NCBI RefSeq assembly: GCF_003950325.1
Contig: NZ_PXZH01000001.1
Span: forward strand, 1-64,000
From: Vagococcus humatus
Lineage (GTDB): Bacteria > Bacillota > Bacilli > Lactobacillales > Vagococcaceae
DNA length: 64,000 bases
Direction: 5' to 3'
A model generated the notes under the pieces. The model had not been told where the DNA came from. It ran no database searches and saw only the letters and a list, made by a program, of their open reading frames with translations. How positions within the stretch are numbered: the stretch's first letter is position 1; the number at the start of each line of letters is the position of its first letter. Shown here in pieces: positions 26,648 to 35,996 of this stretch. The translations under genes were made by a program, and so were the position numbers.

Positions 26648-26670
26648 GAAGCAATTCCTATCTTTTTTTT
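26641..26670 (+). terminator. Terminator after the SEC-C gene
   Basis: AGATAGGAA/TTCCTATCT stem and eight T, overlapping the stop codon. Confidence 0.9.
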
Positions 26671-26681
26671 ACGAACTTTTT

Positions 26682-26718
26682 TTGACAGCTTGTGAATAGT
26701 TTGTTATTATTATCATAT
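26682..26718 (+). promoter_or_regulatory. ahpC promoter with PerR-like box
   Basis: TTGACA (26682-26687), 17-nt spacer, TATTAT (26705-26710). TTATTATTATCATAT (26704-26718) matches about 12 of 15 positions of the PerR box TTATAATNATTATAA and overlaps the -10. In AT-rich DNA this could be chance. Confidence 0.45.
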
Positions 26719-26745
26719 AAGATTTAATAAAAAGGAGTGTTATAC

Positions 26746-27312
26746 ATGAATAATTTAATCAATACGGAGCTGTTTGAATTTGAAACAGAGGCTTATCGTC
26801 AAGGAGAATTTTTAACTGTTTCAAATCAAGATGTTTTAGGTAAATGGAGTATCTTCTTCTTTTATCCAGCTGATTTTTCATTTGTTTGTCCAACTGAATT
26901 AAGTGAGTTACAAAAACATTATGAAGAATTACAAAACATTGGCTGTGAAGTTTATTCAGTATCAACAGACACACACTTTGTTCATAAAGCGTGGGCCGAC
27001 GCAACTGATACCATTGGTCAAATTAAATACACAATGTTAGGCGATCCAACAGGTCAACTTTCTAAATTTTTCGGCGTATATGATGAAAATTCTGGTCAAG
27101 CTTTTAGAGGCTCATTTGTAGTTAGTCCTGAAGGTGTCATTAAAGCCTATGAAATTCATGATATGGGAATTGGTCGAAATGCTGCTGAGTTAGTTCGTAA
27201 AGTAGAAGCAGCTCAATTTGTTGAAAAATACGGAGATCAAGTATGTCCAGCTAACTGGCATCCAGGTGAAAAAACATTAAAACCTGGTATTGACTTAGTT
27301 GGTAAAATTTAA
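26746..27312 (+). CDS. ahpC: Alkyl hydroperoxide reductase subunit C (2-Cys peroxiredoxin)
   Basis: Reduces H2O2, organic peroxides and peroxynitrite. With the ATG at 26746, 7-8 nt after AAAGGAG, the protein has 188 residues: peroxidatic Cys48 in FYPADFSFVCPTEL and resolving Cys167 in GDQVCPANWHPGEKTL. The ORF can be extended to 26737 but lacks spacing there. The usual partner gene ahpF does not follow; a strong terminator and a converging gene do. The reductase is either elsewhere or replaced by thioredoxin. Confidence 0.94.
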   Translation: MNNLINTELFEFETEAYRQGEFLTVSNQDVLGKWSIFFFYPADFSFVCPTELSELQKHYEELQNIGCEVYSVSTDTHFVHKAWADATDTIGQIKYTMLGDPTGQLSKFFGVYDENSGQAFRGSFVVSPEGVIKAYEIHDMGIGRNAAELVRKVEAAQFVEKYGDQVCPANWHPGEKTLKPGIDLVGKI

Positions 27313-27337
27313 GTTCATTGGTGCCAATAACGAAAAA

Positions 27338-27374
27338 AACAGTGATGTTGTTAACAACATCACTGTTTTTTGTA
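27338..27374. terminator. Bidirectional terminator between ahpC and ansA
   Basis: AAAACAGTGATGTTG/CAACATCACTGTTTT stem flanked by A and T runs on both sides, placed between converging genes. Confidence 0.9.
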
Positions 27375-27379
27375 TGGAT

Positions 27380-28357
27380 TTAACCTTGTTCGGTCATAAA
27401 TGTTTTAAATTCTTCTGGAGTTAAATCAGCATTTAACGCAATTAATAACTTCATTCTAGCTTTTTGACTGTTTAGTCCGTTACAAAAGATAACTCCCATA
27501 TCCTCTAGTTGTTTACCGCCACCTTCATAGCTGTAAACACCTTCTGCTACTCCGTTAAAACAACGAGATACCAGAATTACTGGAATGTTAGAGTCTAACA
27601 TTTGTTGAATAGAAGGTAAAGTTTGGGGAGGCAAGTTGCCAGCTCCAAAAGCTTCAATTACAATCCCATCGATTTCATTAGGAGTTAGAACAGATAAAAC
27701 ACCTGACTCCATTCCAGCATAGGACTTAACAATAGGGATACGTCCTTCAACTGAATGAATATCTAAATTATGACTGCTAACTAATTGCTGATAAAACATG
27801 ACACCATGTTTATTAACTAAGCCAATAGGGCCAAAGGTTGGTGTTCTGAAAGTAGCAACATTGGTAGTGTGAGTTTTCGTCACATATCTAGCTGTGTGAA
27901 TTTCATCATTCATCACTACTAAGGTTCCTTTTCCAATCGACTCTTGACTAGCAGCTACTCGAATAGCGGTTTGATAGTTATAAGGTCCATCTGATCCGAC
28001 TTCGTTACTAGAACGCATAGCTCCTGTGACCACAATCGGAAGTAAGTTGCCAATGGTCATATCTAAGAAATATGCTGTTTCTTCTAAGGTATCAGTTCCG
28101 TGGGTGATAACGACACCATCAATTTTTTCGTCATGAAAACCGCGCTCAATGCGTTCTTTAAGTTGAAGCATGTGAGTGGGAGTAATATGGGGAGAAGGAA
28201 GATTAAAGAAATCCTCGACTTGTAAAGAAACCTCTTTACTTAAGTGAAGAGGCAAACCTAATAGTGGATTATGTTGATCTGTAGAGACACCGCCTGTTTC
28301 ACTATCTTCGACCATAGCGATTGTTCCGCCAGTGTGTAAAACCAATATTTTTTTCAT
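27380..28357 (-). CDS. ansA: L-asparaginase, type I (cytoplasmic)
   Basis: Hydrolyses asparagine to aspartate and ammonia. The 325 residues show both catalytic threonine motifs: VLHTGGTIAM near the N-terminus and ITHGTDTLEETAYFLD. No signal peptide, so it is cytoplasmic. It converges on ahpC. Its product is the substrate of the aspartase at 24353-25729. Confidence 0.92.
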   Translation of the reverse strand: MKKILVLHTGGTIAMVEDSETGGVSTDQHNPLLGLPLHLSKEVSLQVEDFFNLPSPHITPTHMLQLKERIERGFHDEKIDGVVITHGTDTLEETAYFLDMTIGNLLPIVVTGAMRSSNEVGSDGPYNYQTAIRVAASQESIGKGTLVVMNDEIHTARYVTKTHTTNVATFRTPTFGPIGLVNKHGVMFYQQLVSSHNLDIHSVEGRIPIVKSYAGMESGVLSVLTPNEIDGIVIEAFGAGNLPPQTLPSIQQMLDSNIPVILVSRCFNGVAEGVYSYEGGGKQLEDMGVIFCNGLNSQKARMKLLIALNADLTPEEFKTFMTEQG

Positions 28358-28496
28358 ATTTTCCCTACTTTCTGACTATTGTCAAAGCGTTTAACTGAAT
28401 AATTCTGCTATTATTATAACAAAACCAACTTTTAGTTGCTTGTTTTTGCTAATAAAATGTTGATTGTGTAAGATATAAATGAGAGGAGGAATTGGT

Positions 28497-29327
28497 TTGA
28501 TTAAAATTGGATTAACAACTTGGTCTGAGCATGACTATTTATTAAAAAAGCCAAAACCAACTTTGGCAGAGTACGCTTCTAAATTGCCTGTAGTAGAATT
28601 AGATACATCATTTTATGCCATTCCTACTCAGCAATCTGTTTTGAAATGGGTGTTAGAGACACCCCCAAATTTTCGTTTTATTGTAAAAGCTCATCAAACA
28701 ATGACGTTACATAAGCCTTGGCAAGATTATTTTTCTAGTCAACAAGAAGCTTTTACCACACTTATTAATAGCTTACAGCCTATGATTAAAGCTCAGCGTT
28801 TAGCGGCTATTTTATTCCAGTTTCCCCCAAATTTTGTCTGTGAGACTCAGTTTGTCAGATATTTAAGAATGATTCGGCAGTGGATGGGAGATTTACCTGT
28901 AGCCATTGAATTTCGCCACGATAGTTGGTTTTTAAAACAGTACTTACCAGAAACCATTGCTTTGATGAAACAGTATCAGTTTACGTTAGTGATTGTAGAT
29001 CAACCAAAAGTTCCTCACAGTGCTCCTTTTTATCCTGTTACTACGAACTCTGCCTTTCAGTTAGTTAGACTACATGGCAGAAATCATGATGGATGGCTAA
29101 AAAAAGGCGAAGATTGGCGCTCTTACCGGACTCTTTATGATTATTCTGACCGAGAGTTGAGTGAGTTAGCTCAGGTGGTGGAGGAGATAAGTTCTTTCAG
29201 CCAAGATACCTATGTGATTTTTAACAACAATGCAGGTGGAGATGCAGCCAAAAATGCTTTAAGTTTACAAAATAAGTTACAAATCAAGTATCAAGGGTTA
29301 AATCCAGAACAAATACAATTATTTTAA
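28497..29327 (+). CDS. DUF72 (YecE-type) protein
   Basis: The 277-residue protein belongs to the DUF72 family, TIM-barrel-like proteins of unknown function. Typical segments are IGLTTWSEHDYLL, VVELDTSFYAIPT, NFRFIVKAHQTMT, AAILFQFPPNF and VYVIFNNNAGGDAAKNA-like YVIFNNNAGGDA. The start is taken as the TTG at 28497, 7 nt after AGGAGG; the ATG at 28479 lies upstream of that site. It runs into the HAD pseudogene 13 nt later. Confidence 0.8.
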   Translation: MIKIGLTTWSEHDYLLKKPKPTLAEYASKLPVVELDTSFYAIPTQQSVLKWVLETPPNFRFIVKAHQTMTLHKPWQDYFSSQQEAFTTLINSLQPMIKAQRLAAILFQFPPNFVCETQFVRYLRMIRQWMGDLPVAIEFRHDSWFLKQYLPETIALMKQYQFTLVIVDQPKVPHSAPFYPVTTNSAFQLVRLHGRNHDGWLKKGEDWRSYRTLYDYSDRELSELAQVVEEISSFSQDTYVIFNNNAGGDAAKNALSLQNKLQIKYQGLNPEQIQLF

Positions 29328-29340
29328 GGAGATGTATCAG

Positions 29341-30201
29341 ATGTCTGTTCAAGCTGTGTTTTTTGATATAGATGGCACGTTGGTAACTGATCAAGCAAAA
29401 TCTTTAGATACGACCAGATATGCGATTAAGGCTTTACAAGCTCAAGGAATTTTATGTGGGATTGCCACTGGTCGTAGTCCTTACCGGCTAGATCAGCAAA
29501 TCGATTCTTTAAAACTAGATGTTTATGTTACTTATAATGGTCAATATGTTTACACAGGTGCTGGGGAAGTTTTGTATTAACAGCCTTTTGATAAGAATAC
29601 GGTTTTACAAATTGCTAAATTTGCTGATGAAAATAAGCGTCAATTGCTGTTTGGAACTGAAGAGGCGTTAATTGGTAGCAGGTTAATGATGGTAGGACAA
29701 CATCCCTTAGCTAAACGAATTCAGTCTGTGCTACCTAAAGGCTCAGGGGTGAATTACTTTAAACAAGCGATCCAAGCATTACCTAAAAAGCAAAAAAAGG
29801 CTCGTTACCAGGAATTAGTTAATACGCCAGAACGAATTTATCAATGTACGATGATTAGTCCTGAAAAGGAAACTAAGGAGTTAGAACGTATTTTCCCTCA
29901 ATGTAGCTTTACTCGGTCTAATCCTTTTACAGTGGATATGATTCCAAAAGGTGGCTCTAAATTAATTGGGATAGAACAAGTAGTTAATCAGGTTAGTATT
30001 CCACTCAATCAGGTGATGGCTTTTGGTGATAGCGGGAATGATGTAGAGATGATTCAATCAGTGGGTTACGGAGTAGTAATGGGGAACGGGACGACTGAAG
30101 CTAAACAAGTAGCCGATTATGTGACGAAAGGACACGATGAAGACGGGATTTATGAGGCACTTTGTCACTATCAGTTAATCTTTCCTTACAGGGTGAAATA
30201 A
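29341..30201 (+). pseudogene. Cof-type HAD phosphatase, interrupted by an in-frame TAA
   Basis: A complete HAD-IIB (Cof-like) phosphatase of about 286 codons is split by TAA at 29578-29580. The first part has the motif FFDIDGTLV and ATGRSPYRL; the same frame continues after the stop (QPFDKNTVLQIAKFADENK) through the cap domain to the motifs KLIGIEQVV, AFGDSGNDVEMIQ and GVVMGNGT. Nothing else is missing. One base change, for example AAA to TAA, explains it. The start is the ATG at 29341, since the ATG at 29332 abuts the AAGGAG site. A sequencing error is possible. Confidence 0.85.
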
Positions 30202-30223
30202 AGAGGAAAGTTTCATAAATGGA

Positions 30224-30252
30224 TTGAGAATTTAATCAAAGAATGGTACTAT
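30224..30252 (+). promoter_or_regulatory. Promoter of a candidate small RNA
   Basis: TTGAGA (30224-30229), exactly 17 nt, TACTAT (30247-30252), in the gap between the HAD pseudogene and ezrA. Confidence 0.45.
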
Positions 30253-30258
30253 ATTAGT

Positions 30259-30306
30259 GGTTCTTAGTCAGTGAGTACTGAAGCCTGTTTGCAGGCTTTT
30301 TTTTAT
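30259..30306 (+). ncRNA. Candidate small RNA of about 45-50 nt, or terminator region of the HAD gene
   Basis: Downstream of the promoter above there is a CAGT/ACTG mini-hairpin and then a clear terminator: AAGCCTG (30281-30287), TTTG loop, CAGGCTT (30292-30298) and eight T. No ORF fits. The terminator could instead simply end the DUF72-HAD transcript; promoter and terminator together are what suggest a separate RNA. Confidence 0.35.
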
Positions 30307-30406
30307 TTAAAAAGGTTAATGTAGGAAATAACAAGCTGTGTTATAATGAAGATTAGCCTATAAAAATAAATGAAACTTATATAAAAAAGACAACGGGGGA
30401 AGATTC

Positions 30407-32143
30407 ATGCAATCAAATACAATTTTATGGATATTTTTAGCAATTATTGTCGTAGCCGCTATTCTATATTTAGTTGCAACTATTATGAAGAAAAAAAATA
30501 ACGACAAGTTAAGTGAGTTGGAGAAACGCAAAATTGCTCTATTTGATTTACCCGTCATTGAAGAAGTTGATGAAATAAAGAAAATGCATTTAGTTGGCCA
30601 AAGTCAAAATACCTTTCGGGAATGGAATCAAAAATGGACGGAATTATCCACTGATTCTTTTGCAGAATTAGAAAGTCGTATTTTTGAAGTGGAAAACTTA
30701 AATGAAACGTTTCGTTTTTTTAAAGTGAACAATGCAGTGGAAGAAGCTTATGCCACTATGGATGAGATGGAAACCGAAGTAGAAAAAATTAGAGCTGGCT
30801 TAAAAGAATTACGGGAAAGCGAAGAAAGAAACTCATTAGCTGTACAAGAGTCTTTAGATCGTTACGAAGAGATTGCTCATATGGTTAAAGAGCATCCAGA
30901 TAAATTTGGTCCATCTATCCGTGAGTTAAACAAACGAGTGAAAAAAGTGGAAGATGAATTTACTCAATTTGTGGCTTTAAATACCGCAGGCGATCCAATG
31001 GAAGCTCGAACTATTTTAGATAAAGCTGAGGCTAGCACGAAAGAATTAGAAGAAACCATTCAAGCGATTCCTCATTTATTTGAAGACTTAAATCAAGTGT
31101 TCCCAGATCAATTAAAAGAAATTAGACAAGGTTACGATACCTTATTAAAACAATCATATAATTTCCCAGATCAATCTATTCCAACTGATATTGAAAAAGT
31201 TCAAGATAAATTGAAAAAAGCACTCGCTTATTTAGAAAAATGTGAAGTAGAAGCAGTTACAGAAGAAAATGACTTGTTAGCTAACTTAATTGATTCTTTA
31301 TATGGCCGTATGGAAAAAGAAATTCAAGGAAAAGCTTATGTGACTGAAAATATGAAAGTCATTCAAGATTATATTCAACATGTAAGACGAAATAATCGTC
31401 AATTAATGATTGAAATTGATCATATTTCCCAAAGCTATGCTCTAAATAGAAATGAATTAGGTTTATCTAGAGGATTCCAAACTCAGTTAGAAGAACTAGA
31501 AAAAGAAGTGTTGAAAACTGAAGAGAAAGTGAATAAGCATGAAACCATTTATAGCCGAGTAGAAAGCTTCTTAAAAAATTGTTTTGATATTTTAAAAGAA
31601 ATTGAAAATCAACAAATTCAAATGAGTGATTTTTTAAATCATCTAAGAACTGGAGAAAAATTAGCTCAAGAAAAAATTGATAACTTTGATTTTGAACTAC
31701 GAAATATGAAGCGTTATGTGGATAAACAACGATTACCTGGAATTCCAGCTGATTATTTAGAATTTTTCTTTGTGGCAACTCGCCGAGTAGAAGATTTGTC
31801 AAAAGAGTTAAACCGCATTAGAATTGATATGGATCAAATTAATCAATTGGTTAGTTATTGTGAAGAAGATATTGATATTTTAGAGCAAAAAACCAATGAA
31901 TTAGTAGATAGTGCAGCGTTAACTGAGCAAATGTTACAATATGCTAACCGTTACCGTCATAGCCATCAAGAAATTGAAGAAGCAATCAATCAAAGCTTGT
32001 ATCTATTTTCTAAAGAATACCGCTATAAAGATGCATTAGATGAAATTGGGGCAACGTTAGAAAAGGTAGAACCAGGTGCATTTAAACGAATTGAAGCTTT
32101 TTATATGAATCATAAAGAAAATTTAACCAATTATAAACAGTAA
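30407..32143 (+). CDS. ezrA: Septation ring formation regulator EzrA
   Basis: Membrane-anchored regulator of FtsZ ring assembly. The 578 residues begin with one transmembrane helix (about 4-27, LWIFLAIIVVAAILYLVATI) and then long spectrin-like coiled coils rich in Glu, Lys and Leu to the end, which is the EzrA build and length. Its own promoter with TATAAT lies upstream near 30345. Its stop codon is followed at once by a terminator. Confidence 0.93.
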   Translation: MQSNTILWIFLAIIVVAAILYLVATIMKKKNNDKLSELEKRKIALFDLPVIEEVDEIKKMHLVGQSQNTFREWNQKWTELSTDSFAELESRIFEVENLNETFRFFKVNNAVEEAYATMDEMETEVEKIRAGLKELRESEERNSLAVQESLDRYEEIAHMVKEHPDKFGPSIRELNKRVKKVEDEFTQFVALNTAGDPMEARTILDKAEASTKELEETIQAIPHLFEDLNQVFPDQLKEIRQGYDTLLKQSYNFPDQSIPTDIEKVQDKLKKALAYLEKCEVEAVTEENDLLANLIDSLYGRMEKEIQGKAYVTENMKVIQDYIQHVRRNNRQLMIEIDHISQSYALNRNELGLSRGFQTQLEELEKEVLKTEEKVNKHETIYSRVESFLKNCFDILKEIENQQIQMSDFLNHLRTGEKLAQEKIDNFDFELRNMKRYVDKQRLPGIPADYLEFFFVATRRVEDLSKELNRIRIDMDQINQLVSYCEEDIDILEQKTNELVDSAALTEQMLQYANRYRHSHQEIEEAINQSLYLFSKEYRYKDALDEIGATLEKVEPGAFKRIEAFYMNHKENLTNYKQ

Positions 32144-32166
32144 GCCTCGGCTTACTGTTTTTGTTT
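32135..32166 (+). terminator. ezrA terminator
   Basis: AAACAGTAAGCC/GGCTTACTGTTT stem with a 2-nt loop core, overlapping the ezrA stop codon, then T run. Confidence 0.9.
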
Positions 32167-32230
32167 GATTGAAATTATTAGATAATCAGCCTATAATAAA
32201 TAAGAATTTGCGTAAAGAGGGAGAGTTAAT

Positions 32231-33382
32231 ATGATATATTTTGATAATAGTGCAACAACGGCTATTCATCCATTAGTTTTAGATACATATGTCCAAACTA
32301 GTCGACGTATTTTAGGAAATCCGTCTAGTTTACATCATTTAGGATCTCAAGCAACTAGACTGTTAAATCAATCACGACAACAGATTGCAGATTTGTTAGG
32401 GGTATCTTCTGAAGAAATTTATTTTACTAGTGGGGGAACTGAAGGCAATAATTGGGTAATTAAAGGAACTGCTCTTGAGAAAAAAGGTTTTGGCAAACAT
32501 TTAATTATTTCTAGCATTGAACATGCCGCAGTATATAAAGCCGCTTATCAGTTAGAAAGTCTAGGATTTGAAGTTAGTGTTGCCCCAGTTGATAGTCAAG
32601 GGTTTATTGATGTAGAGGCATTGTCTCAGTTAATTCGTCCAGATACTATTTTAGTTTCTACTATGGTGGTTAATAATGAGGTAGGAAGTATTCAGCCTAT
32701 TAAAGAGATTGGAGAGCTACTAAAAGCTTATCCTACCATTCATTATCATGTAGATGCTGTTCAAGCTCTTGGAAAATTACCTATTAGTAGTTGGTTAGTG
32801 GACCGAGTAGATTTTGCAACATTTTCTTCCCATAAATTTCATGGCCCTAAAGGCACTGGTTTTATTTTTTGGCGAAAAGGTCGTAAAATTCAGCCTTTAC
32901 TAAATGGTGGGGGACAAGAAAGTGGTCAACGAAGTGGCACAGAAAATGTTCCTGGAGTGGTTGCAACAGCTAGAGCGACTCGGTTACAGTTAGAAGAAGT
33001 GGCAGAGAAAATAGCTAGACAAAGTCAAATTCAGGCTTATTTAATTGACGCATTAAGCCAGTATGAGCGAGTTGTTTTATTTTCTAAAGCAAGTGCTAAC
33101 TATGCACCTCACATTATATGTTTTGGTATTAAAGGGATTAAGGGGGAAGTTTTAGTTCATGCTCTTGAGGAAAAAGAAGTCATCATCTCTACCACTAGTG
33201 CTTGCTCTAGTCGGAGTCATCAAGAAGGTGGCACCTTAAAAGCAATGGGAGTGCCAACTGAATTAGGTACAAGTGCAGTCAGAGCAAGTCTTAACAGTCA
33301 GACAACTATGGCAGAAGCTGAGCAGTTCATGATTACTTTTAACCATGTTTATCAAAAATTTCAACAATTGTTTATCGATTAG
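32231..33382 (+). CDS. Cysteine desulfurase (IscS/NifS-like) paired with ThiI
   Basis: PLP enzyme that moves sulfur from cysteine to an active-site cysteine persulfide. The 383 residues show YFDNSATTAIHP, the PLP lysine in FSSHKFHGPKGTGF, and the catalytic cysteine in STTSACSSRSHQEGG. It sits 12 nt before thiI, so its likely job is to supply sulfur for 4-thiouridine in tRNA, as reported for the B. subtilis NifZ-ThiI pair; a role in thiamine is less certain. GGGAGAG precedes the ATG. Confidence 0.9.
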   Translation: MIYFDNSATTAIHPLVLDTYVQTSRRILGNPSSLHHLGSQATRLLNQSRQQIADLLGVSSEEIYFTSGGTEGNNWVIKGTALEKKGFGKHLIISSIEHAAVYKAAYQLESLGFEVSVAPVDSQGFIDVEALSQLIRPDTILVSTMVVNNEVGSIQPIKEIGELLKAYPTIHYHVDAVQALGKLPISSWLVDRVDFATFSSHKFHGPKGTGFIFWRKGRKIQPLLNGGGQESGQRSGTENVPGVVATARATRLQLEEVAEKIARQSQIQAYLIDALSQYERVVLFSKASANYAPHIICFGIKGIKGEVLVHALEEKEVIISTTSACSSRSHQEGGTLKAMGVPTELGTSAVRASLNSQTTMAEAEQFMITFNHVYQKFQQLFID

Positions 33383-33394
33383 AAAGGAAACTTT

Positions 33395-34612
33395 ATGCAA
33401 TATACAGAAATTATGGTTCGTTACGGCGAACTATCAACTAAAGGGAAAAATCGCCGAGTATTTATTAACATGTTAGCAGCAAATGTACGCAAAGCGCTAC
33501 ATGAATATCCAAATCTTAAAATTCATGCAGACCGAGACCGGATGCATTTACTATTAAACGGCGAAGATAGTCAAGAGATCATTCCTAAATTAAGTCACGT
33601 ATTTGGAATTCAAAATTTTTCACCAGCTATTCGAGTAGAAAAAGATATGGCCATTATTTATCAAACAGCTTGTGAGCTAGTCGCAAGTGTTTATGAACCA
33701 GGAAAAACATTTAAAGTGAATGCTAGACGTTCAGACCATGATTTTCCTCTAGATACTAATAGTTTAAACCGAGAAATAGGTCATGTTGTCCTAGAGGCTT
33801 TTCCTGAATTAGTCGTTCAAATGAAGCAACCGGATATTATCTTACGTGTAGAAATTCGTAATAACGGGGCTTATTTATCTTGTGAAACGATTAAAGGAGC
33901 AGGTGGTTTACCAGTTGGTTCTTCAGGTCGTGGTATGTTGATGTTATCAGGTGGCATCGATTCACCAGTTGCTGGTTACTTAGCAATGAAACGTGGAGTG
34001 GAAATAGAAGCCGTTCATTTTGCTAGTCCACCTTATACTAGTGAAAAAGCCTTACAGAAAGCTAAAGATCTAACAGTGAAGTTAGTTCCTTATGTTGGAA
34101 GCATTCAATTTATGGAAGTGCCCTTTACTGAAATTCAAGAAGAAATTAAAAAGCATGTTCCTTCTGGTTACTTGATGACGATTACTCGGCGAATGATGTT
34201 GAGAATTACCGATGAAATTAGAGAACAACGTAAAGGGTTAGCTATTATTAACGGAGAATCTTTAGGCCAGGTTGCCTCTCAGACACTGCAAAGTATGATT
34301 GCAATAAATGATGTGACCCACACTCCTATTATTCGGCCAGTAGTCACTATGGATAAAAACGAAATCATTGAATTAGCTGAAAAAATTGATACCTTTGATT
34401 TAGCTATTCAACCTTTTGAAGATTGCTGTACTATTTTTGCTCCACCTCAACCTAAAACTAAGCCTAAATTAGATAAAGCTCGTGAATATGAACAACGATT
34501 AGATGTCGAGGGGTTGGTTCGTAGAGCAATCAGTGGTATAAAAGTGACAGAAATTCGTTCCGGTCAACGCTATTTAGACGGAGATGCTGAGGAATTTAGT
34601 GATTTATTATAA
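33395..34612 (+). CDS. thiI: tRNA 4-thiouridine synthase ThiI
   Basis: Adenylates and thiolates U8 of tRNA. The 405 residues contain the N-terminal ferredoxin-like and THUMP domains (about 1-165) and the PP-loop domain with [21 protein letters not shown]. It ends after the PP-loop domain, so it lacks the C-terminal rhodanese domain of E. coli ThiI, as in other Bacillota; the adjacent desulfurase presumably donates sulfur directly. AGAAAGGA precedes the ATG. Confidence 0.94.
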   Translation: MQYTEIMVRYGELSTKGKNRRVFINMLAANVRKALHEYPNLKIHADRDRMHLLLNGEDSQEIIPKLSHVFGIQNFSPAIRVEKDMAIIYQTACELVASVYEPGKTFKVNARRSDHDFPLDTNSLNREIGHVVLEAFPELVVQMKQPDIILRVEIRNNGAYLSCETIKGAGGLPVGSSGRGMLMLSGGIDSPVAGYLAMKRGVEIEAVHFASPPYTSEKALQKAKDLTVKLVPYVGSIQFMEVPFTEIQEEIKKHVPSGYLMTITRRMMLRITDEIREQRKGLAIINGESLGQVASQTLQSMIAINDVTHTPIIRPVVTMDKNEIIELAEKIDTFDLAIQPFEDCCTIFAPPQPKTKPKLDKAREYEQRLDVEGLVRRAISGIKVTEIRSGQRYLDGDAEEFSDLL

Positions 34613-34623
34613 AAGTGTGAAAA

Positions 34624-34652
34624 GAAGTGGGGAAACCACTTCTTTTTTTGTT
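34624..34652 (+). terminator. thiI terminator
   Basis: GAAGTGG/CCACTTC stem with GGAAA loop and seven T. Confidence 0.9.
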
Positions 34653-34753
34653 ATTAACCTTATTTGAAATAAATAATTTTCACGAAGTTGATTGAAATAG
34701 CTAAAGGGGCATGGTACACTCAAGATGTGAATATTTTAACAAGAGGTGTAATT

Positions 34754-35425
34754 ATGAAAACAGAAGAGGAAATCAAGATTCCGAACGCAACGGCAAAAAG
34801 AATTCCGCTCTATTATCGATATTTAAAGACATTACAAGAATCAGGAGTTGAACGGATTAAATCCAAAGAGTTTAGTCAATTAATTCAAGTGCCATCAGCA
34901 ACCATTCGTCGTGATTTTTCCCATTTTGGTGAATTAGGTCGGAGTGGTTATGGTTATGATGTTAGTTATTTAATTGAAGTGTTTAGCAATATTTTAAATA
35001 CTAAAGTAGAGAAAAGAATTGCGTTAGTAGGAGCAGGAAATCTTGGCAAAGCATTACTGAACAATAATTTTAGACGAAATGAAAATTTGAACATCGTGTG
35101 TGCCTTTGATGCAAATCCAGAGATGATCGGTCAAAAAATTAACGGGGTTACTGTACGGCCAATGTCTGACATGAAAGAGCTTGTTCGTAAAGAGGGGATT
35201 ACCACAGCTATTTCAACAGTGCCAAGTAGTCACTCTCAAGAAGTCGTTGATCAAATTGTGGATAGTGGTATTACCGCTATTTTGAATTTTGCCCCAGGTA
35301 GAGTGAAAGTTCCAGAACAAGTGAAAATTCAGTATATTGATTTAACTACGGAATTACAAACATTGATTTACATGGATGAAAATTTTACTTCTAGAAAACA
35401 TTTTAATTTTAGTAATCAAGACTGA
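34754..35425 (+). CDS. rex: Redox-sensing transcriptional repressor Rex
   Basis: NADH/NAD+-responsive repressor of fermentation and redox genes. With the ATG at 34754 (AGAGGTG upstream) the protein has 223 residues: an N-terminal winged helix (IPNATAKRIPLYYRYLKTL, RSGYGYDV) and a Rossmann domain with ALVGAGNLGKALL. An in-frame start at 34688 would add 22 residues not seen in the family. The Rex-like box before pdhA is a likely target. Confidence 0.93.
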   Translation: MKTEEEIKIPNATAKRIPLYYRYLKTLQESGVERIKSKEFSQLIQVPSATIRRDFSHFGELGRSGYGYDVSYLIEVFSNILNTKVEKRIALVGAGNLGKALLNNNFRRNENLNIVCAFDANPEMIGQKINGVTVRPMSDMKELVRKEGITTAISTVPSSHSQEVVDQIVDSGITAILNFAPGRVKVPEQVKIQYIDLTTELQTLIYMDENFTSRKHFNFSNQD

Positions 35426-35491
35426 GCCAGTTAATTGTCATCTACTCCTTTCTCTTTTATACTAGAGATATAAAAGAAAGGACGTGGCAAC

Positions 35492-35989
35492 ATGGAAGTG
35501 ACATTAAAAGGCAGCCCATTAACCGTTGAAGGAAAACAACCAACAGTTGGTATGATGGCACCTATTTTTACTTTAAAAAATTTACAAGATAAGTCAGTTA
35601 GTTTAGAAAGTTTATTAGGTCAACCAGTTATTTTGTCAGTGGTACCAGATATTGACACACGTATTTGTCAACTGCAAACGAAACGATTTAATCAAGAAGC
35701 AGGGGCCATGCATGATATTTCTTTTGCAACTATTTCTAACAATACTAAAGAACAACAAGCAAATTGGTGTGCAGCAGAAGGTGTAGATATGGAAATGCTG
35801 CATGATCCAGATAATCAATTTGGAAAAGCTTATGGTCTTTATATCCCTGAAGCGAATATTTTAGCACGTGCTATTTTTGTTTTAAATAAAACAGGAGAAG
35901 TCGTTTACGAAGAAATCGTGTCAGAAATTGCTCAAGAACCTGATTATAACCAAGCACTGACAGTTGCTAAGGAGCTTTTATTGGATTAA
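35492..35989 (+). CDS. tpx: Thiol peroxidase (Tpx, atypical 2-Cys peroxiredoxin)
   Basis: Reduces peroxides using thioredoxin. The 165 residues start MEVTLKGSPLTVEGKQPTVG. The peroxidatic Cys59 is in PDIDTRICQLQTKRFN and the resolving Cys93 in NWCAAEGVDM. AAAGGACG precedes the ATG. It follows rex by 66 nt with a possible promoter between. It is the second peroxiredoxin in the window, besides ahpC. Confidence 0.93.
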   Translation: MEVTLKGSPLTVEGKQPTVGMMAPIFTLKNLQDKSVSLESLLGQPVILSVVPDIDTRICQLQTKRFNQEAGAMHDISFATISNNTKEQQANWCAAEGVDMEMLHDPDNQFGKAYGLYIPEANILARAIFVLNKTGEVVYEEIVSEIAQEPDYNQALTVAKELLLD

Positions 35990-35996
35990 TATTGAC

